From contig JANQBS010000126.1 of the NCBI GenBank assembly GCA_033085395.1, positions 50,692 to 114,691 on the forward strand: 64,000 nt of DNA, written 5' to 3'. The notes under the pieces were generated by a model. That model saw only the letters and a list, made by a program, of their open reading frames with translations, was not told the DNA's origin and did not search any database. Of this stretch, positions 23,203-33,773 are shown one piece after another. A program made the translations under genes and the position numbers. Each line of letters opens with the position of its first letter. The stretch's first letter is position 1. Origin of the DNA: Xanthoparmelia taractica. Taxonomy: Eukaryota; Ascomycota; Lecanoromycetes; Lecanorales; Parmeliaceae.

Positions 23203-24706
23203 ATGGCCTTCTCCAACCTCTCTAATGAGCTTATCGTTCTGATTTGGGATTTCGCTGAGGTGGAAGATATCTATAACTTTTCTACAGTATCTAAGAGAGT
23301 CTACTTCTTAGTCCACGAGGCGCTACATGAACATTGCAAACTCTTCAAAAGACTTTCTACCGTCAGTAATGTCGGCACCGAGCGTGGAGCACTGGGTTTA
23401 TTTGGCCGAATCCTTAAGGAGGTTTGGCTCGATCCCAGGGCAGCTCGCTACCCTTCACTGCTGAAGATTGGTGAATGGGAGCCCGAATGGAAAGGTGAGA
23501 GGGGATATTCCCGAGATATAGTATCCGAGAGTGATTTGACATTGTTCAAACAAGCTGCCAGGAACACCATTAATTCTTCAAGGGAAGAACTAGAAGAAGA
23601 ATGGCAGCAGCAATCGACCGAGGGGACGAAGAGCCTCTGATCACGCTCCTCCTAATGATTCTTCTGAATCTTCGCCACATAGATTTTAGCCATGTCGACG
23701 AAACGTGTCTCTGCATCACTGACGCCCTCAGAATGATCAAGGATGACAAAGATTCTTCCTCATTGAGGAAGCTGCGCTCAGTAAACCTCGAACTTGCGAA
23801 ACCCGATCATGAGGATGTCTTAGACGTTGAACTGGTTATCCTTTTCGCTGGTCTACCATCTGTCTCTTCGATATACAGCCACGGCGTTGGTACTTGTCCA
23901 GAGGAACCCCTCTGCTACTACAACATCGGCGTAACACAGGTCACCGATTTGACCTTCGTGAATTGCTCTGTCCACCCAAAGGACATGTTTGAGTTCTTAT
24001 ATGCTACCCGAAACCTCCAGCAGTTCTTTTACAGCCACAAAGGATCGGCCGGTAACCCAGCGCATTTCGATCCTTTCTGGATCCGCGCCGCTCTACTAGC
24101 TAACGCTCAAGACTCACTCTTATCCTTGATTATACTGGCTGGTGGACAAGAGGCTTATTTTATAGGGAGTCTCGCAAATTTCACGTGTCTAGAAAACGTA
24201 CACACGTATCTGCGGCTTTTAACTGGCGATCCATCATCACCCGACCACGGGTTTTCAGACCCACTTCCATCATCGATTGTCAGTATAACGCTACACGTCG
24301 ACTACTCTTCTGATGCCGCGTGTCTCAAGGACAACATTCAAGTCGTTTCTGGTTATCCTGGCATCTTTTATCGACTGGAGAATATAACAGTAGTAGGTGT
24401 GCCTGATGTTAGAGGAGCCGAATGATCTTACGAAACTCTAATTAAGGAGCTGGAAGGAAAGCCCATTAAACTTTCATTTGTAACAGAATGACAGTCGGAT
24501 GGAAAACGGGTCTGATAAAGAGGAAGATGCTGCAGTATCTTAAAGTTGTTGCAACCATGTTGCTGAGTCACGGGAACACGGACACTCTGCTTGCCAGCAT
24601 GGTCGTTGCTGGAGCGGAATTGCCCTTGGGGAAGGACATGTCCCCAACAGAGGAAAGGAGAAAAGAGAAATGGGACGAAATCACCAAATACATTGTTATC
24701 AACTAA
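23203..24706 (+). pseudogene. F-box protein pseudogene
   Basis: The first frame (23203-23640) starts MAFSNLSNELIVLIWDFAEVEDIYNFSTVSKRVY, a typical F-box for recruiting substrates to SCF ubiquitin ligases. Inside a CAG-CAG-CA run near 23605 the coding sense moves to the frame that continues to 24425 (AAIDRGDEEPLITLLLMILLNLRHIDFSHVDE...), a leucine-rich region as in F-box/LRR-like fungal proteins. That frame stops at a TGA (24423-24425), yet the same frame carries on sensibly (SYETLIKELEGKPIKLSFVTE) and a third piece, 24488-24706, in another frame looks like the C-terminus. So there are two frame changes and at least one premature stop. No GT-AG intron could mend the first change. A sequencing error could account for one break, less easily for all. 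Confidence 0.7.
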
Positions 24707-25559
24707 CTAGTTGGTCTCACCAATCTTTCAGCAACAATACAGACTTTCGCCATGACTCGTTTTCTCTAGTCCACAAATCTCCTCCTCACCCCCCACCTTG
24801 TCCCTCCTAATCCATCTCGTGCATGATCATCTAAAGTAGAGAACAGTGCGGCTCAAAAAGCCTACAATCACGCTCCAGTCATATCCCGCTTCCCCCTTCC
24901 ATCAAAAATTGCAGCCCCTTGATAATGCATCTTCGTCTCAGCATTTGGCATCTTTCGAGGCAAGAGCCGAGAACCCCCTACCCCGCCTACATTACATATG
25001 CGTGGCAGTCGTGCGTCCGTGCAATTCCAGTTGCAGACAGATTGACAGCTTACCTGCTTGCTGGCCTCGTCCGCTGTGCTACCTCTGAGCTGGATGGTGG
25101 ATTGGGCATCGAGTTGAGTTTCATGGGGGGTTTGCGTCTGGATCGTCTTGTTTTTTGGGATAGGCTTGGGGCAAAATCTTGATGACGGCATAAGAGACGT
25201 GACTTTTCTAGAGACAGTACCTTTGCCGTGGCTTGAGGGTTCCTTCGGGCTATTTTGGGGGAGACTCGCTGTTTGCTTGTAGTGAGGAAGTGTCGGAAGC
25301 TGCAATGAGAGTGCTTGTGCTGTTGTCATGGTTTCTGTCTGTGTGTTTGTTGTGTTGTCACTCTCTAGGACATTTCAATTCCAGAGAGTGGATGAGATTG
25401 TTGGAAGAAATCAAACGAAAATGAAAAGAGCAGATCTTGAAAACCGACATGTTACACTATACGAATTATCAATGATACTGTTTTCTCTGTGGATCTTGAA
25501 TTTCAGATGTGATGTAATCATGAATAGAAGCCTGGAAGTCTTAAAGCCCACTCGCCATC
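24707..25559. other. Intergenic with a possible small gene
   Basis: Spacer between the F-box pseudogene and the GMC oxidoreductase 3' end; see the separate entry for the minus-strand frame at 24868-25329. Confidence 0.4.
24868..25329 (-). CDS. Possible small hypothetical protein
   Basis: ATG at 25329 in good context (AACCATGACA) opens 153 codons. The first ~90 residues are Ser/Thr/Pro/Lys-rich with natural codon use (MTTAQALSLQLPTLPHY...). A GTAAGC donor after ...TADEASKQ (about 25055) and an AAG acceptor near 24919 could form an intron of about 136 bases, giving a shorter product ending LMEGGSGI. No domain, signal peptide or relative recognised. It could also be chance. Confidence 0.35.
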   Translation of the reverse strand: MTTAQALSLQLPTLPHYKQTASLPQNSPKEPSSHGKGTVSRKVTSLMPSSRFCPKPIPKNKTIQTQTPHETQLDAQSTIQLRGSTADEASKQVSCQSVCNWNCTDARLPRICNVGGVGGSRLLPRKMPNAETKMHYQGAAIFDGRGKRDMTGA

Positions 25560-27649
25560 TCAAGAAACGTCATCCCAACCGTACTCCTTGACGATCTTGT
25601 CGCCAGCAATAGCTCCAGTCAGATATGCCATTGCCTGTGTATGTGCGCTAAAAGCCCAGTCAGCAAACGCCAGCTAATTCCCTTAATTGCAAAGAGTTTG
25701 GAAGATGACTTACTGGGGTATAATGGGCATCACACTCAGATCTACCACCCTCAACCCTTTTGTCCCTAAAACCCGGAAATCTGGATCTACGCCCGCGCTC
25801 TCCTCTCCTTCCTGTCCCATCCGTACAGTGCCGCACATATGCCACGTCGAACAAGTTGTCTCGCGCCAATATTGCATGATATCCTCCTCGCTCATACTCT
25901 TCGGCCCGTGCAGCATTCCCACTGTATCTTTTTGGAACTCCGCACTGTTAGCCACGGTCATAGCCTCCCTGGTAGCTTCAATCGCCACCCGTCTCCCAAA
26001 AGGGTTCGAGAAGAACTTCGGGTCACAAAGCGGTGGGTCAGCTGGGTCGGCAGAGGAAAGGGTAACAGTGCCAGAGTTTTCGGCAGCGAGCACGAATATG
26101 AAAACGGTCATCAGTGGCTGCGCGGTACTAGGAGAAATCAGTTGCTCGGGACTCGCGCCGTTCAGGATAATCTCGTAGAGAGGCACTGTAGGTTGGGACA
26201 AATGCCGTTGCCTCTCCTTGGGCAAGGCCTTGAACTCATCGCTTTGATATATAGCGTCTGATTTGAAAAAGCCTGTTGTCAATACGCAAGAGATTTCTGA
26301 AAGCGGGCCTGTGCCATCTTTTTCCCATTGTGCACGTGCAGCGGCTTGTAAAGAAGGCGATTGGTGGAAGGTATGTCGGTCTGTGGTGTGGGGAGCGCGA
26401 ATCCAAGTGGGACCAATGTGATGGTGGTCCTTGAGGCCACGGCCTACTGCGGAAAGGTTGAGGCGAACGGCTATGGAGTGTTTCTCTAGTTCGGAGGCGG
26501 GCCCGATGCCGGAAAGAAGGAGTATTTTGGGGGTGTTGAGGGCGCCGGCTGAGAGGACTACCTCTACGTGAGCAAAGAAGTTGACGCCTTCAACAGTCTC
26601 GATCCCGACGGCCTTGAGTGGTTCATCGGGAGAGAATAATACGCGAGCGACATTGGTGTTGGTCAGGACATGCAAGTTGGACGGTGCGTTAAGGAGGAGA
26701 GAAGAGGATGATGTGCGGACGCCACGGTAGGCTGTGTTGGGAGTGATAGAGAGGCCGAGCGGATTACCAGAATTGAGATCGGGATTCACGGAATACTGTA
26801 TAAGTTAGTCAGCTGGGTGAGGTGGTAGAGGCTGTGGGAAGTTACCCCAGAATCAGCCCATATGTCCGCGATCACTTGACGGCTTCTTTCCCAAATTTGG
26901 GGGAATCCAATGTGGAGAGGCCTTTCGTATCTAGATAAGCCCGGTTTTCTTGTAGAGGCGCGCTGCTGGGGAAGTTGTGATAAGCACAGAGGAAAGAGGG
27001 TACTTGCCCATCATTGCCATGATCTTCCGCCAACGGGTTCAGATACTTCTCAACACCAACAGGAACTTCAGGTGCCTTGCCATGATATGATTCAAGCTTT
27101 TAGATAACTTAATGCCCAATGTCATTCGGACAATAGGGGACCACGAACCTTCTTCAACTGCCTCCTCGCATTCTTCCAATCCCAATCTTGATCTCCCACC
27201 AACCTTGCTATTTCTTGGAAGTCGTCTTTAGGACCCCAGCTCCAAACAGCTTCTTGAATGTCAGTAGATCAGTCGAATCACAAAAGAAGATTCACTTACA
27301 AAAATTAATGGAACTGCTGCCTCCAATGCCTTTACCGCGGTCATACGGCATTACCAAGCCCCCCAAATGTTCTTGAGGCACGGTCTGATAGCTCCAGTTC
27401 TGATCCGGGTTGAACCGATGCAGCCATCTTTCGGCGTCAATAGTGATGGATCTCGAGTCATTGGGGCCACCAGCTTCTATGAGGAGAATCGATGGATGCG
27501 CAGCGCTACGCGCTAGGCGGGAAGCAAGTGTGGCGCCTGCTGGGCCGGCTAGTTGTTGCTCAGCATTTCCTTGCGCACATCTTAGAGCAATTTTGAAGCC
27601 TACCGCCTACGATGATGATATCGTAGGTCTTTGGGAGGGAAGAATGCAT
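25560..27649 (-). CDS. GMC-family FAD oxidoreductase (choline dehydrogenase-like)
   Basis: Seven exons: 27649-27604, 27548-27300, 27249-27149, 27096-27008, 26930-26846, 26795-25714 and 25647-25560, 579 residues with all phases consistent. The FAD-binding glycine motif (IIIVGAGPAGATLASRLA) is rebuilt by splicing exons 1 and 2. Other GMC marks: IEAGGPND, GKGIGGSSSINF, VVLSAGALNTPKILLLSGIGP, the active-site His in TWHMCGTVRMG and the second conserved His in the last exon (PIIPHAHTQA). Members oxidise alcohols such as choline, aryl alcohols or glucose with FAD; the substrate here is open. No signal peptide, so probably intracellular. Intron 4 (27007-26931, 77 bases) starts GCAAGT, the standard form of a GC-AG intron. 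Intron 3 has a weak GTTCGT donor. Confidence 0.9.
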
Positions 27650-29044
27650 TTTGAGAAGGACTTAGCACACGGTGGAAAAGCTGAGAGGGGACAAGGGCTC
27701 CTTTTGAATACATTTTGAAATGGTTCAGCTCCGAGGAGAATAATTCCCAAGCTGCAGCCTCCTGCAGCCTCCCGTAGAAGGATGCAAGATTACGACGCAA
27801 TAAGGCTGAGAGGAATACTGAGCTTAGGTTTAACGCATGGGGATGCTGCTGCTGTATGACTAAGACGGCCAAGGTAAAAGTGCGGGGTACATCAGCGCGA
27901 GTAGGTATCTAGCATGACTGATCAGATAATCTACACGAGGTTAAATTTCCAGCTCATTGCTGGCTCTCTATTACCACGTTCGAAGCCTGTAGGAATGTAT
28001 GTCGTGCTAAGGTTCTGGCAAGAATTGTCTCAGATATTAATGGTCCCTAGTCGGCGAAGCTTCGCTCTGGTAGCCATCTTTCATTGAATAAATACTCTTC
28101 AGCAGGAATCGTCATCTTACATATCACGCGCTCTCAGCCTCGGACAGCCATGGATACGCCGGATCCTTCTCATAGCAGCCTCCGGCTCCGCTCCCTTCGC
28201 GTATCCCAGATTCTTAGTGTAATGACGAGTACTCCGTTACTACAGACGTTCGGTTCATCCGCTGGGTATCTCGAAGACTCTTCATCTGGAGTCCACAACT
28301 CCGACTGTGCTTGGGTAAGCATGGGTTGAGTCCGCCAGGTAATGAACTTCCAACGACCTTTCGTCTATCTTTAGAGTTCCCGTTCCGCAAACGCGAATTA
28401 CTCACCTCGCTGAGAGCGAATTTGAGGGGCGCGTAACTGTTAATAAATAGATCAATCATGACTTCCCCACCGATCTCACTTTTGCGCTCGCGCTGGGTAA
28501 AGATTGCGAATGAGTACTATGGACAGTGCTCGTCGGCGAGGTTGTATGGCGTCTAGATGCCGAATTCTCTGCAGCCGCGAGGTCGAGAGTCTATTGGACG
28601 CTTACAAATGAAGATTCTTCGTGAAATGTTGGTAGAGAGTATCAAGCAAGCGGCGAACCCAACGCTGAATGGCGTTATGGAAATCGTGGCTAGATAGGCA
28701 TGTTTTTGTTGTGGTGACCATGGTAAACGTCACAACAAGACAAAGATATATTCTTATCCTTGTTGGGAGAGCCATCGAATGTTTCTTGGAAAATTGTCCT
28801 TCCGTGTTACGTCCTTGTTTATGAATCAACCACGAATCGAACTTGTGGATCGAGGCAAAGATGTCTTTCGCTAGTAACATCAAAAGCATGCATGAAATTT
28901 AACAAAGCATCTCAAGCAACAAGTTTGACTCCGTTCCTCTGATAATCTTACTCCTATGTCTGCCCTCCGAACGAATATACCAAAGTTTACCACTGACTAC
29001 CACAACTGACCAACCCCTATCACAAACATCCACAAGAACCCACC
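27650..29044. other. Intergenic, ~1.4 kb
   Basis: Upstream of the GMC gene (-) and of the small secreted protein (+). Frames at 28084-28329 (+), 28214-28459 (-) and 28602-28889 (-) overlap and have no recognisable content. Nothing else seen. Confidence 0.5.
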
Positions 29045-29359
29045 ATGCATCTCCACGCCACCATCCTCGCCGTCCTAACCGCCAGCGCCGTCGCGAGCAA
29101 CCACGCCAGTCTCACCGCCAAAGCTCCCAACGACGTCAACTGCACCGGCCGCAACACCGACAACGACATCAACCTCGAACGATGGAACCCCACCGTTATG
29201 GACTTGGAATGCGTTCCCTACCTGCCTTCCACAGGTTCCAACATCTTCTTCACAATTGGAAATCCCGAATACTATACCATTGACGTCTATAGCGACCCAC
29301 CCGACCTGCGTAACTTTTGCGGCCAAGACCCTCACGCCGACCCAGGATATGTATGGTGA
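29045..29359 (+). CDS. Small secreted protein, 3' part disrupted or spliced
   Basis: ATG at 29045 (context ACCATGCA) opens 104 codons. Residues 1-18 are a clear signal peptide (MHLHATILAVLTASAVAS). The mature part has three Cys (VNCTGR, LECVPY, NFCGQD) and aromatic-rich segments. The frame stops soon after ADPGYVW, but from about 29356 another plus frame continues in similar style (STGSSSVCLYIETAG then TECEDQRDFF) with two more Cys, so the annotated end is probably not the original one: either a one-base loss or an unusual splice. Unknown family. Small cysteine-containing secreted proteins are often effectors or cell-wall proteins, but nothing here decides that. Confidence 0.55.
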   Translation: MHLHATILAVLTASAVASNHASLTAKAPNDVNCTGRNTDNDINLERWNPTVMDLECVPYLPSTGSNIFFTIGNPEYYTIDVYSDPPDLRNFCGQDPHADPGYVW

Positions 29360-29582
29360 GCACGGGTTCCAGCTCGGTGTGTTTGTACATAGAGACGGCG
29401 GGGGTGGGCGGACTGACAGAGTGCGAAGATCAGAGAGACTTTTTTGGATCCGGGTTGGGAGGAGAGTTGAACGGAGGGCCGGAGAGAGCTCTGTTTTTCC
29501 TGTTACCATTCATGGCGGACCATTGCCACGCTCTTTTTGTGTATTTTCCATTGCCTTGGTATGGTCATCCTCGAGGAATAGT

Positions 29583-30544
29583 TTAGTAAGAGCATGCGGA
29601 CCACACCCGATGTTCTTCGTCGAAAACATAGCCCTGTGAACGCAGTATCCGCCATCTTTCATCAATACTCCGCACTTCCTCGAGAACACCCCGGAAAGCT
29701 CTTTTCCGGCGCAGACGATTGAATACACCGGCTTTATCTGAACCAGTCAGCCGAGCTTTCGGGCCATCCAATATATCTATAGTCAGTTCGTTCCTGGAAT
29801 GACGAAGTATGTAGTAGTAATACTCGCGGAAGTATAGAGTCAGGGTTCCACTTACCTCTGGCGTAGATCCACTCGCGCGGTGGATTACGGCTTGCCCGTT
29901 TGACATGCTCGCTGCCTCATTCTACTGTCTGAACCATGAATCCCATCTTTGTACCAACTCCGATGTACCTCCTGCGCTAGTCAACACTAAACGAAACTCA
30001 CGCCATTGGTTGCGCCAGCGCTCAAGACCCTCTGTGTGAGAGTTCTGAGGCTTTCGAACTCCATTTTGGAGTGGAGTAGTCAAGGGCGTGAACTTATATC
30101 GGCAGCAGGGGCAGGAGGTCTTGTTGATGCCCATTGAAAGCCAGGACGAGATGCACTTTAACCCGACTGTGTGTACACCTGCGCAAGGCAGCGTACTGCT
30201 TCTTCTCCAGGCTCGCTATCTAAGTGTGGTGTTTCGTACTGTTCTTGGCATATTAGGCAGATGTTGTGGTCGGATAAGTCTTCTTTTGCCAGCCTTGGGA
30301 GTTGATCGAGGAAGCATGATGAGTTCTGGTTAGTGAGATTGACGGCTTGCTTGTGGAAGTTGAAGGGTGGAACATCAGAATACGTGGAGGGGAAACGGTG
30401 GGAGTCAAAGTGAGAGACAGAAGATCTATCATTGGCACAATTGCGATGTATAAGGCAATACATCGCGGCGGCTAAGATGGTTAAGATAGGATTGTAAGCC
30501 AAACAAAGCAAAACCGCCTCGATGATATTGTCCACGTAATACAA
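29583..30544 (-). pseudogene. Membrane RING-finger (E3 ligase-like) pseudogene
   Basis: Read from 30544: a hydrophobic helix (AVLLCLAYNPILTILAAAMY), then a linker, then the start of a RING (HNICLICQEQYETPHLD). The second half of the RING (HTVGLKCISSWLS... then CPCCRYKF) is present but in another frame, with a frame change and a few extra bases near 30168-30190; the intervening GT...AG is only ~23 bases, too short for an intron. Further on the frame meets TAG at 29922-29924 and continues in the same frame with coherent coding sense to 29583. No ATG is seen for the helix (it opens with TTG). Frame change, in-frame stop and missing start together indicate a relic of a membrane-bound RING ubiquitin ligase. 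A GTAAGT...TTCCAG pair inside the last part could be a former intron. Confidence 0.65.
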
Positions 30545-30973
30545 CGCACTGTACTTTTGTATGGTGGCTCTTACTTCACGTACCCGGACGCTGATATCAT
30601 GACTTTATAGCTTTGTACCACGTCTAGCACTTGATTTGCAATGTTCATATAAATGCATACCTTTATTGTCTCAAGAGAGCCGGTACGTCAGAACAAGCGT
30701 CGGAGACTTTATGGTCATGATTCAAGCCTGTAGAGCCGCTTTTGCTTAGGATGTGCTTCTCCCAACTCCAACTCTCGGGGGATGTTTGGTGGGTTCGGGA
30801 CTTCTGCTCATAGGCATCCTTGAAATCAAAACCGCACCGCTTTACTTTAGAATACATGGATCGGGTTTTGTTTTCTTACCATTCTTACCTTGCGAGCGTC
30901 ATCACCCTTCACCCCAGACTTTTCCTTTTGCTTAGCCCCTTTCTGGCCCCTTTCCCCCAACATCAAAGACACT
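30545..30973. other. Intergenic
   Basis: Contains the 3' region of the MET17-like gene and upstream sequence of the RING relic. No feature supported. Confidence 0.45.
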
Positions 30974-32503
30974 TCAATGCCGCAAGTCAGCGAATCCTTC
31001 TACAACATGACCTTTTGCACTATCATCTTCTAGATGGCCATTTTCCAGGAATCCATTCGTCGTCTCTATCTTTTGCTCATCAGGCTTCGGCGCATAAAGC
31101 GTGCCAGCGTTCCACGCACCCCCTTTCGCTTTCCAGCTCGGCTCCCAGCCCTGCGCATTTTTCAGCCCAGCGTTTTCAAAAGCTTGCGCGAAATCATGGA
31201 TGATATCATCAATGTGTTCCAAGCCTACACTGACACGGATCATATCCGGCGTTACACCACCCTTGAATTTCTCTTCATCAGGGATCTGGTGATGGGTGCT
31301 GCGCCAAGGGTGAAGGATGAGGGTCTTCGCATCGCCGACGTTAGCGAGGTGACTGCATAGCTTGAGATTGTCGACCACAGCGGCAACATCGTCGATGTTA
31401 CCTGCAACGCCAAAGGTGAGGACACCACCAAAGCCATTCAGAACTCTCTTTGCGAGCGCATGGTCTGAATGTGAAGGCAAACCAGGATAATTGACCCAAG
31501 CGACGTTCGGGTGCTTATCAAGCCATTGCGCGAAAGCAAGAGCATTTTGATTGTGCCGCTCGCCGCGGAGACTGAGGGTCTCGAGACCTTGGAGGAAAAG
31601 CCATGCGTTGAAGGGACTCATGCAGGGGCCGAGGTCACGCATAGCATCCATGCGAAGCTTAGCGGTGAGCGCCTTGTAGCCATAGGTGTCCCAAAACCGC
31701 ATGCCATGGTAGCCCTCTGATGGATCTACAAAGCCGGGGAATTTGCCGTTCGCCCAGTTGAACTTTCCACCGTCGATAACAATGCCGCCCATGCTGGTAC
31801 CGTGGCCGCCTATCCATTTGGTGCAGCTGTGCGTAATGATATCTGCACCAAGCGAGAATGGCTTGCAGACGTAGCCGCCCATCCCAAACGTGTTGTCGAC
31901 AATCACTGGGATCCCAGCTTCGTGTGCCACTTTCGATATCGCGGCGATATCAGGCACGTTGAACTGAGGATTACCAATAGTCTCGATATAGATGGCTCTT
32001 GTTTTTTCATCTATAGCAGCAGCGATGTCTTTCGGGTTTTGGCCCTCGACAAACTTGACATGTATATTGAATTTCTTAAGGTAGACACGAAATTGGTTGT
32101 AAGTGCCACCATAGAGCCAAGTGGTGCTGATGAAATTGTACCCTGGTTCGCAAACCGTCGTTATAGCCATAAACTTCATGCCAAATCAGTTCACAACTCC
32201 ATTGCGAATGGGAATCACACCTCTTCAACTCACCTGAGCAGCATGGCCAGACGCCGTAACCACCGCCCCCACCCCGCCTTCAAGCATACTCATACGCGCT
32301 TCCAAGACAGCGTTAGTCGGATTTCCCATACGCGTATAAACATAGCCATCCTTCGACCAGGCAAACTTGCTCGCGCCATCATCAGCGTCGCTGAAGTTGT
32401 ACGATGTTGTCTGATACAGTGGTGGAGCACGAGCGCCCGTCACGGGATCAGGTTCCTGCCCGCCGTGTAACGAGAGCGTTTCGAAACGCGGCGGCCTGTT
32501 CAT
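30974..32503 (-). CDS. MET17: O-acetylhomoserine sulfhydrylase (PLP enzyme)
   Basis: Exons 32503-32234 and 32173-30974, 489 residues; the 60-base intron has a GTGAGT donor and ends ATGAAG, joining GHAAQ to FMAITTVCEP. This cytosolic enzyme makes homocysteine from O-acetylhomoserine and sulfide, the main sulfur-assimilation step in fungi. Cys/Met-metabolism PLP family marks: YTRMGNPTNAVLE near the N-terminus, VIVDNTFGMGGY, the PLP lysine in HSCTKWIGGHGTSMGG, and the C-terminal LILHPWRSTHHQ with VSVGLEHIDDI. The catalytic part should end near KNAQGWEPSW; about 50 further residues (KAKGGAWNAG... to GFADLRH) form an unusual tail. No CACGTG (Cbf1-type) site was seen upstream. Confidence 0.92.
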
Positions 32504-33773
32504 CTCATCAGTGTCTTGCTATCTCCCCAATCATGGATTCGCATTTACATACTTTGAGACGGCGCGTAAAGATCCTGCAATAGGCATGGTGGAAGTTGAT
32601 GTGTTGGAGTCGACTCTGTGTTCCTCGGCAAATTGGCTTTAGATGCTTTGGCAATTGTAGTCTGTAATGAGTCTAAGACCGTGTATATAAGAGCTCCAGT
32701 GTGCAGCTCAAGCACTCAACGCGCGCACTTCGGTCATACTCGCCCCTTCTCATTCCTTTAAAAATGCTTACAAAATGATATGTATGCTAAGTAGAATGTC
32801 AGATAGAGCCCCCATATGCATGCCCGTGCCTCCTTCCATTCCGTAACAAACATGTCCTCGGGCCAATTTGGCGGTGAGACGCAGGCAGTGAATTGCGTGA
32901 TGTATACATGAAAAGGGCAGATGGTGCAGGTAAGACACCACTATAGATCCCTCTGTGATGCTCGGGAGAAACCGTGGGTAAGATCCAGTAGAGGAACTCC
33001 ATTACGAGAGAAATTGAAAGTCTTGAGGGGATCACTGTTGTCAGACCGGAGACTTGTGTGCCCATCTTGATCAAATGGAGGCCTGGAATGTCGATAGTCA
33101 AACCTGCATGAATCATCGCCCAGAGAGGCCAGCGCAACCGATGCACGTTGCATCCTGTATGCCGTGACTCGACGCGGCTTACTTTGCACTGCCGGTATGT
33201 CCGCTGGGATATCTGAGTAAGCCAACTTGCAACATAAATTGCTGCCTTCGTATTTTTGAAAAATTCGAAGGCTTACAAATTAACGATTTTGTTACCACGT
33301 GATGACGCTGGCGCGGCTTGACTTTGCACACATTCTCAAACGCATGTTAAAATTTCTTGGTGATAGAATATTGATGAAATGTTGTAGTAGAGAGCTAATT
33401 GATACGCTCTTCTATAGGTAGAAGGCTAGAGACATGCACTGTAATCAAAGTCTATCAATCAGATCTTTGTAATCTAAGTATTTTATTATGTCCATGTTCG
33501 GAGTATCACATAGCAAAGATACTTGATTGCACTCGACTCTTCGACCATGGGCATTTACTGTCACCTGAACAATCCAGATAGCAGACAGAAGTTCTATCAC
33601 TCGAAGCTGGATTTCGACCTCGAAAATCGAGCACATTTTGTGAATAAAAGCTACTTCGAGCGCGTAATCTATAAATCAAACGATAAAACCACGCTCTATG
33701 CCATAATTACCATGCAGAGGATGAAAGCCCTATGCTTTTCCAGCGCACGTACAGTCTGAGAAATCCAAGTGGG
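32504..33773. other. Intergenic, ~1.3 kb
   Basis: MET17 promoter and 3' side of the MFS gene. Minus frames at 32799-33225 are open but lack a start codon (TTG-led) and domain; plus frames at 33399-33759 look random. No gene called. Confidence 0.45.

Noticed and set aside
32799..33225. Two overlapping minus-strand frames
   Set aside because: Both lack a usable ATG context and domain, and the best splice pair (acceptor near 33213) has no upstream exon.
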